NCBI GenBank assembly: GCA_037127255.1
Contig: JBANSL010000004.1
Location: 31,936,467 to 32,000,466, forward strand
DNA: 64,000 nt
Source: Persicaria tinctoria
Lineage: Eukaryota; Streptophyta; Magnoliopsida; Caryophyllales; Polygonaceae
Direction of reading: 5' to 3'
A model generated the notes under the pieces. That model saw only the letters and a list, made by a program, of their open reading frames with translations, made no database searches and was not told the origin of the DNA. The position numbers and the translations under genes were made by a program. This document shows, in pieces, positions 33,880 to 44,329 of this stretch. Each line of letters begins with the position of its first letter. Positions within the stretch are counted from its first letter, which is position 1.

Positions 33880-35660
33880 ACCTCATTGTCAGGAAGACAA
33901 CGTCGGATTACCTGGTCAGCGTAATGCCTCCATAAGAATGGGTCGTCCCAAACATAGAACTTGGCATCATCGAATGAGGCACTGCTTCGCCTATTTCTTC
34001 TTCAGCAGATATCGCAAAGCGGCATGATCAGTATAGATGATGGCCTTGGCTCCCAAAAGATAAGGACGAAACATGTCCAGTGCAAACACAACCGCTAGGA
34101 GCTCCTTCTCCGTAGTAGTGTAGCTCCGTTGTGCTCCATTCAGCATCATGGAATCATAATAGATCACATGGGAGGCCTTGTCAATCTTCTGGCCTAGCAC
34201 ATCGCCAACAACATAGTCACTCGCATCACTTATCAACTCAAAAAGAAGTGTCCAATTAGGAGATTGGATGATCTGTGCGGAACCAAGTCGGTCTCTCAAT
34301 GTATGGAAGGCTTTCTTGCACTTATCATCAAACTCAAAAGCAACATCCTTCTTGAGGAGCTTACATAATGGTGCAGTGACCTTCGAAAAGTCCTTGATGA
34401 ATCAGCGATAGAATCCAGCGTGGCCCAAAAAAATATCGTATCTCTGTGACATTGGTCGGATAGGGTAATGACAGAATGATCTCAATCTTCGCCTTGTCAA
34501 CCTCAATTCCCTTCTTAGACACGATGTGGCCCAAAAAAATACCTTGCTACACCATGAAGTGGAACTTATCAGAATTCAGAACCAAGTTGGTGTCAACACA
34601 CCTCTTCAACACGAGTGCCAGGTGAGCCAAAGATGAATCAAAATTATCGCCCTGGACTGTGAAATCATCCATACACCTTTGGAATGTTCTTGGTGCATTA
34701 CACAACCCAAAAGGCATTCTGCGATATGCAAAGGTGCCAAAAGGACACATGTGAATGTGTCCTTTTGGCTGTCAACACAGCTTGGCTCCTTCCTCTAGCA
34801 AAATTTGGTGCATACATGTATCTGGGCTTATCCATTTGATGTCTGCAATGGTCCATTCAAGAGTTGTCTTGTATTCCTTGAGCACCTCAACTAATCTACC
34901 CTCCTGGTCAAGGTTAAGCTTGTTGGAAATGATGACTGGGAGTGTATCATTCTCACATAAGAAAGCATACTTAAGGTGATCAGGTAATGGCTTATGCTCA
35001 ATTTCAGGCGGTTTGATAACAGAGGGTAAAAGCTTCTCTTCAGGTAGGGTTAAGGCCAAGTCCTCACTCTTCAGATGTGAATGGTGGGCATCTAAGGCTC
35101 CTAGGACCTCATGCAAGTATGGTCTCAACGGGTATTCCAGGGAAAGCTCATCCATAGGAGCTTCTAAAGCAACTTGCAACTCATCCTCTTTATTCAGCTC
35201 AAACACATCATCAACAATAGGCTCAATAACATCAATAGAGAATAAAGAATGCTCATCAACAGGGTATCTCATAGCATCCATAATGCAATACTGGACCTTT
35301 TCACCATTGAATTCCATAGTGAGCTTAATTACCTTCCCAATAATAAATCTTAGTTTTTGTTGTTCTAAAAAATGGCATGCCTAAAAGAATAGGTGCCTCC
35401 ACAACACCAGGTTCCAAATCCAATACAAATAAACCAGGCAGGAAAATCAACTTATCGACCATGACTAAGATATCCTCAACAAGACCTCTCGGATAAGCAT
35501 GCGAGCGGTTAGCCAAATAGACAACTACTCTAGTATCTTGCAATTTACCAAGAATCAAGGTTTTGAATAATGAGTATGAAATCACATTGATCGATGCACC
35601 CAAATCTAACACAACATGCTGAAATTTAGTGTCACCGATTGTGATGCAGTGCAAATGTCG
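33880..35660 (-). mobile_element. Athila-like pol fragment (protease, RT, RNase H, start of integrase)
   Basis: Minus strand, read leftwards. The protease has VLDLGASINVISYSLF and ILLGMPFF (35640-35330). The linker and start of RT are at 35317-34772. RT palm text (FAYRRMPFGLCNAPRTFQRC) is at 34750-34547. RNase H (ISDASDYVVGDVLGQ, YTTTEKELLAVVFALDMFR, IIYTDHAALRYLL) is at 34299-33991. A short integrase N-terminal piece (FYVWDDPFLWRHYADQVIRRC) follows directly at about 33970-33890. The spacing shows deletions: the RT centre is disrupted and the RNase H end is fused to the integrase start. No LTRs are attached. It is a dead fragment. Confidence 0.85.
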
Positions 35661-36080
35661 ACGACTCCTAGTGACATTGAGGACAACATGAAGGTGCCAT
35701 TCGATGGTCCTATCACTCGTGCAAGGGCCAAGAAGATTCAAGATGCAACTAGAGCACTTCTTTTCCATTAGCAAGAAACTATGGAGCAAGGGTTTAGGCC
35801 ACCCTGGATCACATTGCTCAGGACTACGCCACCTGCACAGGCGTTGAGCTTGCGTCCACAAACGGAGCTCATGAAGACTAGTCTACACCTACCTTGAGCA
35901 AGACACACTCGGCACACTTGGACCACTCGACAAACACTCATGTCGAGTGCAAGAAGCCCATACCGAGTGGGCTTGGGTTCATACCAAGCCGGTGCAAGAA
36001 GCCCATCTCAACCCCAAGCATGTGCCCAACACATGCCCATCTCCCAAAAGGCCCATCTAGGCCCACCAGGCGGGTTGTTG
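35656..36080 (+). mobile_element. CRM-like integrase-tail/LTR-start fragment (plus strand)
   Basis: It reads SDIEDNMKVPFDGPITRARA, a TAG, then QGFRPPWITLL and SLRPQTELMKT, matching the LTR-start segment of element E but in the opposite orientation and diverged. After the coding end it continues with CTCGAC/CCGAGTGGGC text as in E's LTR. It is fused back to back with the Athila fragment at about 35656. Confidence 0.8.
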
Positions 36081-36083
36081 CAA

Positions 36084-36223
36084 GGGGGATCGAACCCCTG
36101 ACCTTTGGCATATCATCCCATCTAAGGAAGATATGTCAACCATGTGAGCTACAACCCACATGGTTGACATAAGATGGGATAATATGCCAAAGGTCAGGGT
36201 TCCGTCACCGGCCATCTCCCACA
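36084..36223. repeat. Inverted repeat built on a tRNA-like sequence
   Basis: The left arm (about 36089-36156) and right arm (about 36158-36205) are reverse complements over about 45 bp (CTGACCTTTGGCATAT... against ...ATATGCCAAAGGTCAG), with 9 bp deleted from the right arm. On the minus strand the left arm holds TAGCTCACATGGTTGA, like a polymerase III A box, and GGGGTTCGATCCCCC, a good B box/T-arm, about 45 bp apart. The acceptor stem does not pair properly, so I read it as a tRNA-derived (SINE-like) piece duplicated in inverted orientation, not a functional tRNA. Confidence 0.6.
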
Positions 36224-37132
36224 AAGATCTCTCCCTCGATCACTTCACCGTCCTCCCACCCTTCCGTTGCCGCCATCGTCTTTCCATCACCGGCGTTCTC
36301 CTTCCCTCCCTAACATCCTCCTACCATCTCCACCGTCCCCTACTAGGATCCCTCCCTCGATTATTTCGTCATCCTCTCATAACTGATGTCGTCCTACTTC
36401 TGCCCTTCTACCACTGTCGCCATCCTCCTTCCGTTTTTCCTATGGCGACGGCGCCACTCTGTTGCCATCCTCCCACCCGTTTCGCAATTCTCTCTCATTA
36501 TTCTAGTCGTCCACTGTCCCGAGACCTGTTCGCCTTTCATCCTACTCTAGATCTGACTCTGATTCAAGCCCCAGCCCTCCGTTTCCCAGATTGCTTATTT
36601 CACCAAACTTAGGCAAATTGTTTTGAAATTCATATCTTCTTATGGTGGATTTCTGAAATTGGTAGCCAAAGTTGTGTATTTTTACGCTTGATTTTAGAGA
36701 TTAAATTTGTGTTCTTTTGAATTTGGTAGGTTGAACATGTGTATTTTTATGTTGAATTTGTAAATTTCTCATTTCGATATTATACCAAACAACATTCTAC
36801 GAGAATGACTTATTTCGATTTTTTTTTATTCACATTCCGATTTTCATTCCCATTCCGATTCCAACAATAATACCAATTGGGGCATTAGATAGTTTGATGG
36901 GAGAAACCTTTTAACCAATTGAGCCAACTTGTCTTTATGTGCTGAAGTGTTTCTAGAAAATCATCTTGAATAAATACCTCACGCTGACGACATATTTTCT
37001 ATATTTACTTGTAATCCGAGTGGATGTGTTACCAACGTTAGCTTTGGAATAAATTAAACGTCGGGATCTTACGTGTGTTTCGCTATCACAATGCTCGCGA
37101 TCTAACTCTACTATTCAATTGTCCTCTCTGAA
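36224..37132. other. Unassigned region left of the CACTA element
   Basis: Pyrimidine-rich to about 36600 (it contains a 150-codon ORF of low complexity, rich in Pro/His/Ser, which I do not accept as a gene), then AT-rich. Nothing recognisable. Confidence 0.5.
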
Positions 37133-37390
37133 CACTACAAGAAAACAGTGTAAATTTCGACGCTTTTAATGACCAATCTCGACGCTTTAAAACGTCGAAA
37201 ATTTCAATTTCGACGCTTTTTAAAAGCGTCGAAAATTCTTGCGTAACGAATGGCAAGTGCTATTTTCGACGCAGAATTCCGTCGCAACCAATCTCGACGT
37301 CCTAAAGCGTCGAAATTGGCATGTCATTTCCGACGCCATTGGGCGTCGAAAATGACATGCCATTTTCGACACCCTAAAGCGTCGAAATTG
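37133..37390 (+). repeat. CACTA left terminal and subterminal repeats
   Basis: Terminal CACTACAAGAAAA followed by at least eight copies, in both orientations, of a core TTTCGACGC (for example near 37156, 37179, 37202, 37215, 37263 and 37362). Confidence 0.88.
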
Positions 37391-37740
37391 GCACGTTATT
37401 TTTCAAAAAAAAAATGTGTATTTTTCTTCTTACATCCCCTTTCATTACACATTAATTAAAATCCTTTAATTAACCAAAAAAAAAACATAAACACAAATCC
37501 AATAAAGGATTAGTCAAATGAATCAAGATGTGTATTTTTCTTCTTTAGTGAATTAAAAATAATATACATGACACATTGACAGCTAAAATGCGAGGATCAA
37601 CAACAATAAATTGTACAATTTCTTCTTCTTTACACCTACATCATTTCAAAGTTGAACTACTGGATACACATAATAAGCAAGTTGATTAAATTCACTTGAA
37701 GATGAAAGTAGTCAATAGCACTACTCAAGGGAATGCTGAC

Positions 37741-37838
37741 CTGCCCAGTACAAGAGACGTTGTTGCTACTCCTCATGGTCTTTTCTTTCAATTGCTTTAA
37801 ATGTCGTGTACACAAGCAATGCAACTCCTACAGAACAT
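37741..37838 (-). pseudogene. HVA22-like gene fragment (one exon)
   Basis: Minus strand: acceptor CACTACAG, 98 bp, donor GTCAGC. It reads CSVGVALLVYTTFKAIERKD, then a TAG, then RLLYWA, matching the core of the TB2/DP1/HVA22 family (VG..LPVY.TFKAIE...LLYWA), membrane-shaping proteins of the endoplasmic reticulum. One in-frame stop shows it is not functional. It sits inside the CACTA element downstream of the Nudix fragment in the same orientation. A 42-bp exon-like piece at about 38040-38085 may belong to it, but I cannot confirm that. Confidence 0.65.
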
Positions 37839-39019
37839 CTGTAGTGGCAAAAAAAATAAAACCAGAAAATTTAGAGCTCAATCGGTTTAGATTTCAGTAA
37901 TTACCACCTATGAGCTTTCTACAAAACTATAAAAAAACAGATTTTTGGAAACATCTTTTTCTGGTTTTCAGCTCAGTGGACTTCAAGAATCCATAAATAA
38001 TTTCCTAAAATAGGTTATTAAGCTATATATATACTCACTGTTGTCCACTTGTAATACAAGAAATCAATCTTCCCGATAAACTGAAGACAAACATACAAGT
38101 ATAAAGAAAAAAAATCTTTACTATTGAAAACATTGAAAGCTTTGGCAAGAGTATTGCAAATCACAACTCAAAACAACAAGCAAAGCTGAAGAAAAAAAAG
38201 CAGCAACATCACCATAAAATGCTATTAAGAGATAGATGAAAATAATTATAACATTCGACAAAGAGATTCACCAACCCCATGGAAGAAAAACAAAGAATTA
38301 GCAATTAGATTACTCATCAACAATCCCATCCTCCACCCTACTTGATTGCCTATTTAAGGACATGTGGAAACAAAAAACTAAAACTGAGTACTCATATAAT
38401 CGCATCTCATCATCGGACCGTGTTCAAATTTCATATAACTAATCTATAATTGCTGAACAAATCATTGTTGGTGATTGCAAAGCTAGCTACAGGCCATGAT
38501 GGTGAGTTTTTGCAAAGATCTTGAATGATGGAATTTGTCTAGCGCCTTAAAAAAACGAAAATCAAGATTGAATTAAGATGAAAACTAATAAAAATGAGCT
38601 CATAATTAGGGAGACAGATCAAGACGTACCATATATACATTATACATACATTGGAGGCATTTTTGATCAATGGAAAAGAGGGTTTGTCTCCTTCTAGAGA
38701 TTTTGCACCTCAGATTCAAAGTCCACATCATCCACTCATTCTCGCATGTTCACTCATTCATTAATTGCTCATCCTTGATCCCATCTAGGCATGATGACAT
38801 TATATTATTCAATAACTAGTGATGAAAAATAAACCTGAAATAAAATATGACATTGAAAGATGAAAAAACAAAGATAACAAGCTCACTCCTATCGAGCATG
38901 AGTATGGAGATGTGGGATCAATAAAACATAGCAACACACCTGCAATGCAAGGAATTGAAGGGAAAATATAATAATGAAGAATAATTGAAGGAAATATTTT
39001 TGGAGAATTTTGAGTCATT

Positions 39020-39546
39020 CACATAAGACACTTTGGTAAGTGCAACTGTCATAGTGAAGGAGCTTGAAAGGCATTGCTGCAGCTGGCTTACCGAGATTCT
39101 TAGGGATAAATCCTTCAGGCAGTTTCACTATCCATCAATGTCGGCATAAGAGACAACACCTGCTGATTTAACCCTGAAGAAATAGATCATAAATGGATTA
39201 AAGTAAAGACAGTTTTATTTATAGGAAGATGATTGCTAGAAAGATGGCCTACTCTTTCAAGATGGAATGCAGTATTGCTGCCTCCTCCTCGCATTCCTTC
39301 AATATGTTTTCGGTAGGGCTGATTGCATGAGGCTGCATTGAAGAATAGTGAAACATACACAGTCATGTCAAAATATGCACATAACAAGATTTGGCAAACT
39401 TTCATTGCTAAGTAACAAACCAATCCTCCAGCTACTAGATAATCCAGCATCCCTGGAAAAGACTGTTTCACAAGGCTTCTTTTCCCGACCCAGAGGAACG
39501 TCTATCCATCCTTTTCAACGTAGCCAATCACATAGACGGAATATAT
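39020..39546 (-). pseudogene. NUDT20/24-like Nudix hydrolase fragment (three exons)
   Basis: Exon a (39546-39421) reads VIGYVEKDG, TAG, TFLWVGKRSLVKQSFPGML and DYLVAGGL. Exon b (39332-39253) reads PHAISPTENILKECEEEAAI, which contains the Nudix box core (KECEEEA; the usual Gly after EEEA is Ala). Exon c (from 39173 down to about 39020) reads GVVSYADIDG, a stop, then, after loss of about a dozen residues, KLPEGFIPKNL and PFKLLHYDS. Order, spacing and introns fit the plant nucleoside-diphosphate hydrolases of the NUDT20/24 type. The stop codons, the deletion and the Nudix-box change make it inactive. It was captured by the CACTA element in the same orientation as its neighbours. Confidence 0.85.
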
Positions 39547-40480
39547 CTGCATTACAGTGGGGAAAACAGTCATTTTGATTCATTAGTTAAGGACATATAT
39601 ACAGTCATTCACATGAGACACAACACAATATTACAAACCTTTGTTCCAAAATAGGTAGCTGCACACTGTAGAGTCTGAAATAATATAGTATAATAGTCTT
39701 ATTCGCTCCATTTTAGCAAGATTGTTGTAGAATATATATGCAGTTAAGCTATATATATTTATGGAAGACATTCACAAAGCATTCAAGCAAGTTTCTAACC
39801 TTTAATAAATGTAGGACTCAGATTCCGCAAATCCTCATGCTCAATAAAAACACACAACTTGGAATTACAAAAGCACTAGATTAATGAATGTTCAATACTG
39901 GCACATAGCGCAAGATCTGAGATAAGCTTATAAATATAAATAAGGTAGAGAAATTATCTTATATTGACAATACCATGCTTTTCAGTCACAGAAGGAAAAT
40001 AAAAGCAAATGTCTTAGATTATGTTAGAGGCAAACACATGGTATATCTCAAATGTATATTCATTAGATTAAGGCAAAATCAAGCTGGAAAATGTAAACAA
40101 GCTGTCTCATTGAAATCCACTGAAAAATCCACTGAAAAATCTTAGTATCTTTAGTATACACTAAATGTGGAAGCACTGTATTTTATTTAATCATATATAA
40201 AAGACTTACTTTACCTGTGATATGAACCCTAATTCATCAAAACAACATTCCTCTTTAATTCCTTGTTAGTAGCTAGGAAACCCAATCAGTTGCAATTCGG
40301 AAAAAAAAACAAGAAACAGATTATAAAAAATAAAATGAAAACCAGCATAAGAGAAGGAATGACAGGCAACATGTCATCAATATGTGTCAACCAAGCTAGT
40401 AGTCTAGAGGTTTACCCTTTCATCTTTGAGCTTGTTAACGGGAGGGTAGCTAAAGGGCTCAGTGATCTTCAAGCTTCTCA

Positions 40481-40576
<96 letters not shown>

Positions 40577-40762
40577 TCAACAACCACAAAAGACCATATA
40601 CAAATGGAACATTAAGTAGAAAAGAATTTAACCATCTATATATTCTTAAATTCTTAAAACTGTAATGTGACCTTTGATAAACCATAATTACTCCACCAGA
40701 TACCACAACCACGTGATTCTAGCTAAAGCTAACTCCAACCCCCACAAGGGGGAAAAACTTAC

Positions 40763-41557
40763 CTCAACATCCTGCGCAGTGGTAGTTTCTAGGGGTTGCT
40801 TTTCCAAGTTACCAATGCTACTCCTGTGCAATATACATAAAGAAATATTCAATCAGCAAAAGGATGCTTACACCTAACATCATGTCCTGCAAAATAACAA
40901 GAAATTGAAAAAGTGCTGAAAGAAACAAGATTGTACTTTGTTTCTGCACCATCATTATTCAAGAGAGTGTGGAAATTGGTGCCTCCAGCAGCTGGCAGAG
41001 GATTTACAATAGTGGCAAGAGATTGAATCGCAGCCAGACCAGCTGGAGCAGATGCAGGGTTCAAAGCAGGAATAGTAGATGTGGGAGTTGTTTGGCTGGA
41101 TACTCCACCAGGAGTGGCTGAACCATTATTTGGCATTGGTGAAACAGCAACTGTTGGAGCTGCAGTGGTGGAGATTGCAATCCCAAAGGCAGGAGAGTGA
41201 GATACTGTCCCGACATCAGCTAGTGCCACCTGGCTAGCTTTTTCAGCTTGTTCTCGAGCCAACTGAAAATTACAGGCCACTATGTAAGAATGAAGAAAAG
41301 GTAGAAAACTGAATATCCTACCATCAAATTTTGAGTACCTTCAGATCTTCAGGAATCGCCCATTTTGATTCTTTAGTGATCTTGTTGTAATAGTACCTAC
41401 CAAAGTTGAAGCCATATAAAAAAATTTAAACCCATCTGCTCTTTCCAACAAACGATCAAGGAAGTATTACAAAACTGAAAAGTAAAATGAGAGATGAGAC
41501 ATACTTCTTCCCTTCAGTGGTTGTGAACTCTTTCCAAACAGTGGATGCATCTACTCT
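40763..41557 (-). pseudogene. PRP40: PRP40-like gene fragment: WW domain and linker (four exons, open frame)
   Basis: Four exons with consensus splice signals: 41557-41505 (VDASTVWKEFTTTEGKK), 41396-41339 (YYYNKITKESKWAIPEDLK), 41262-40937 (LAREQAEKASQ... then a Pro/Ala/Thr-rich linker) and 40823-40763 (LEKQPLETTTAQDVE). Phases agree at every junction and no stop occurs across about 166 codons. This is the second WW domain and the following linker of the pre-mRNA-processing protein 40, a U1 snRNP-associated splicing factor that binds proline-rich partners through WW domains. The FF domains that should follow are absent, as is the first WW domain. The fragment could be expressed as part of a chimeric transcript. 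Gene identity is strong; function as a unit is doubtful. Confidence 0.88.
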
Positions 41558-42387
41558 CTATATGAATATGAACTTATTAGTTAAAATGCTAGAGAAAAGG
41601 AATCTTCCTTTCCCATATAAATCAAAGCAAAGTAAATTCAGATAAGTGTCGCCAAAATTCTATAAAAAGCATGAAAGACCTTAACTAAGGGAATAAGGCA
41701 GCAGAGATTGGCACCTACCAAAACTCTTACTCAGATGACAAATATTCAAAAAATCATAATACTGTGAAGGCATGACATAACAAAGATGTCTGCCAGCACA
41801 ACCAATAAGACACTACAAACAAATTGTAGTATCAATACCCACAAGTGTTGATTCTAACCAAGTCATATGTATAAAACAATATTTCTTCTGAAAAAGCCTC
41901 TCCTACAATGATGAACTTCGACTAGTATAATATGCCCAAAAAAAAAGGCCATACAATTTGGTGAAATATGAAGAAGAAAATCAATTAAGGAACATACATG
42001 GATGCCATGTGTTACAACTTAGAATTTAAATGACATGCAACACTTAATTTTGTGTGACGTCAGTAGTTTAGTCTTTAGTCAATTGCTTTTTTCCAGTTCC
42101 AATTCTTGAACCTTCTTTTCATATGTAGTGATTTCATAACAACAGTGTCAACATGGGCAAAACTCTTCATTTCAGCCTATCTAAGTTCCAGTAAAAACCT
42201 AGGCATGTATAAATAACATTTTTTATCAGACAAGGCATAAATTAATCATCCTAAAATCTAAGTTCATGTATGCAGAAACACAGTTACATAGTGCTAAGTT
42301 AACTATACTTCTACTAAAATCATTAATATAACATTTTCATATGGTTTTCTTTAATTTGACACTACTGGCCGGACTTATTCCATTTAC

Positions 42388-42479
42388 CTCAAAGCTGGTG
42401 GAAGGAGAACATCTTAGCAGAGTAAATTCCAATAAACAATTCACCGATGTAGCAGTTTCACCCGTCCAATTCCAGTCAT
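42388..42479 (-). pseudogene. Exon-like segment of unknown origin in the CACTA element
   Basis: Acceptor ATTACTTAG and donor GTAAAT enclose 92 bp that stay open in one frame (DWNWTGETATSVNCLLEF...). It lies upstream of the PRP40 exons in the same orientation. I do not recognise it; it may be a further captured fragment or chance. Confidence 0.3.
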
Positions 42480-42659
42480 CTAAGTAATGATATGAAACAA
42501 ATCCTCCGAGTCCCAACATATAAATACAGTAGCCATCCATAGATTCAGGGAAAACACTTCCACTTGATCAGTTCAATAAAATCGGGAAACAAAAGTTAAG
42601 TAGGCAATAATAAAGCCCCATTTCACACTCAGAAACCAAATCCGAGTCAGTCAGGGATG

Positions 42660-43085
42660 GAGGGAGAGATGAACATACCTATGAGATGAACAGAGGCGGA
42701 AGACAGATGTGGATCTCGAATTGCCTCCAATCTCCTGATTCGAGAAATCTATTCGCCTCCAAGGCCTCCATGTGTCTCGGATCTCGGATGTGGATCTCGA
42801 ACAGAGAGAATTGCCTCCTTGTATCTCGGATGTGGATCTCGAACAGAGTGGGGAGATGGATACCTCCTCACCTCCTGATTTGGATCTAGTCCGGAGATGA
42901 ACCTCAGTTGATCTCGAACAGAGAGGGAAGCCGAAGAGAGAGAAGAACAAGAAAGAGAGACAAACCTGCTCAAACTTGTGGTGGCCGTCTCCCATGGGCG
43001 GTGGGTGGCCGTCTCCGGTGGGCGGTGGGTGGTCGTCTCCGATGGGAGAAAATCGCAATTAGGGTTTTTCCAAAGTGTGAGGAGT
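42660..43085 (-). promoter_or_regulatory. Leader-like first exon region of the CACTA cargo
   Basis: Minus strand: about 240 bp inside the right terminal repeat, TTGGAAAAACCCTAATTGCG begins a stretch typical of plant 5' leaders. An open frame with ACCGCCCACCGG repeats (ATG near 43058) runs to CAAGTTTGAGCAG|GTTTGT, a plausible donor. Near 42781-42848 a 25-bp unit (TCTCGGATGTGGATCTCGAA) occurs twice, 42 bp apart. Its position and orientation suggest it could start transcripts through the captured fragments. Confidence 0.35.
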
Positions 43086-43169
43086 GAAGACTGAAGATAG
43101 CAGGGAGAACACGGGAAGACACTAGCGTGAGCCGTGAGGAGTCTGTTTGTTTTAATTTTTTAGGTAAGT

Positions 43170-43321
43170 CATTCTCGGCGCTTCATGATGTCGAGATTTA
43201 TGTCAATTTCGACGCATTCAGTTGTCAAAAAATTTTGACAGCTCAGATCGTCGAAAATTATCGACGCATTTTAAAAGCGTCGGAACTAAAGCGTCGAAAA
43301 TAAACCACATTTTCTGTAGTG
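43170..43321 (-). repeat. CACTA right terminal and subterminal repeats
   Basis: On the minus strand CACTACAGAAAA is followed by TTTTCGACGC, TTCCGACGC and further ATGCGTCGAAA copies. The arrangement mirrors the left end. Confidence 0.88.
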
Positions 43322-44329
43322 GAAGGAATTAACAAGATGGTGGTGCTATTCTAAAAGTGCTCTTTTCCTATCAAGGGATTTGACAACTCAGCTCCGATGG
43401 TTTTTATTTAGGGAGGTAATTTGCATAGCTCTATCAGCTTCTCTAAAATCGAATCCCTGTCTTATGGGAGGATGGGGGTATTTACAAGACTTCTTAAGCA
43501 CGCAGCTGTTGATGACCTCGTAGGGGCCTGTAACATGTCTGTTGTGAGAGGCTACTAGCGAAGTGCTACATTGCCAACGTGCTGATTGCTTTCTCATAGT
43601 AAAAATGATGTGGTGTTATTGCGGCGAGCGCCACACATGATGAGCCAATGGGAATTGGGCAGCTAAGTATTTGGATAAAGGCTTGTGGGTCGAGATACTT
43701 TCAGGTGGGCAAAGGACCTTCATTTCCAGGCGGACAATGAGAGGTCTAATCATGGTATTTGGTTGATAATTTATGTTTAGTGACGAATGACATTCTCGAC
43801 ATGTCCGCGATGGTGTACAGGGACAGATCATCGACCGACTTCTCAAGGATGCTCGAAGATAAAGTTTTTATCATTTCGATGATACTTAAATATAAAAAAA
43901 AATTCTTTTGTATTTTTTTTTTACAGGAGGGGATGCTTGAGGGTAAAAATTTTAAAACTAACACTAAAAAAATAAAAAATAAAAAATGTGGGGATGCTCG
44001 CTACAACATAGATCCGCCCGTGATGGTGAAGCCAAGGTTTATGTATATTTAGATCACAGACTTTGTTGTAAGCTAGAGTCGTGTGCCTTTATCTTACTTA
44101 TTATATTTATACTAAACTTTACCTTGTAAAATATTTTTTTAAAAAAAATTAATCGTGTCGTATCGTATATCCGATTAAAAAAAACAATTTGATCCGTAGC
44201 AACATGATTATTATCATATTTTACCATTTCGTGTTATGCTTTTACATCGTTTCGTCGTCTTTTCTTATCATATCTAATGTGTCTTATTTTTCTGTACACC
44301 ATATCCGGAGCAAAAACAATTGCTTTGGG
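43322..44329. other. Unassigned region between CACTA and element F
   Basis: AT-rich DNA with poly(A)/poly(T) runs (43895-43985, 44130-44180). Short ORFs here show no family features. It may include lost parts of the 5' LTR of element G, but nothing proves it. Confidence 0.45.

Noticed and set aside
35325..35861. Single 178-codon protease-like protein
   Set aside because: The first part is the antisense of a CRM-like fragment; only the second part is protease.
36084..36160. Functional tRNA gene
   Set aside because: B box is good, but the acceptor and D stems do not pair; better explained as a tRNA-derived repeat.
36160..36612. 150-codon plus-strand ORF
   Set aside because: Low-complexity Pro/His/Ser text from pyrimidine-rich DNA, starting inside the inverted repeat; no motif.
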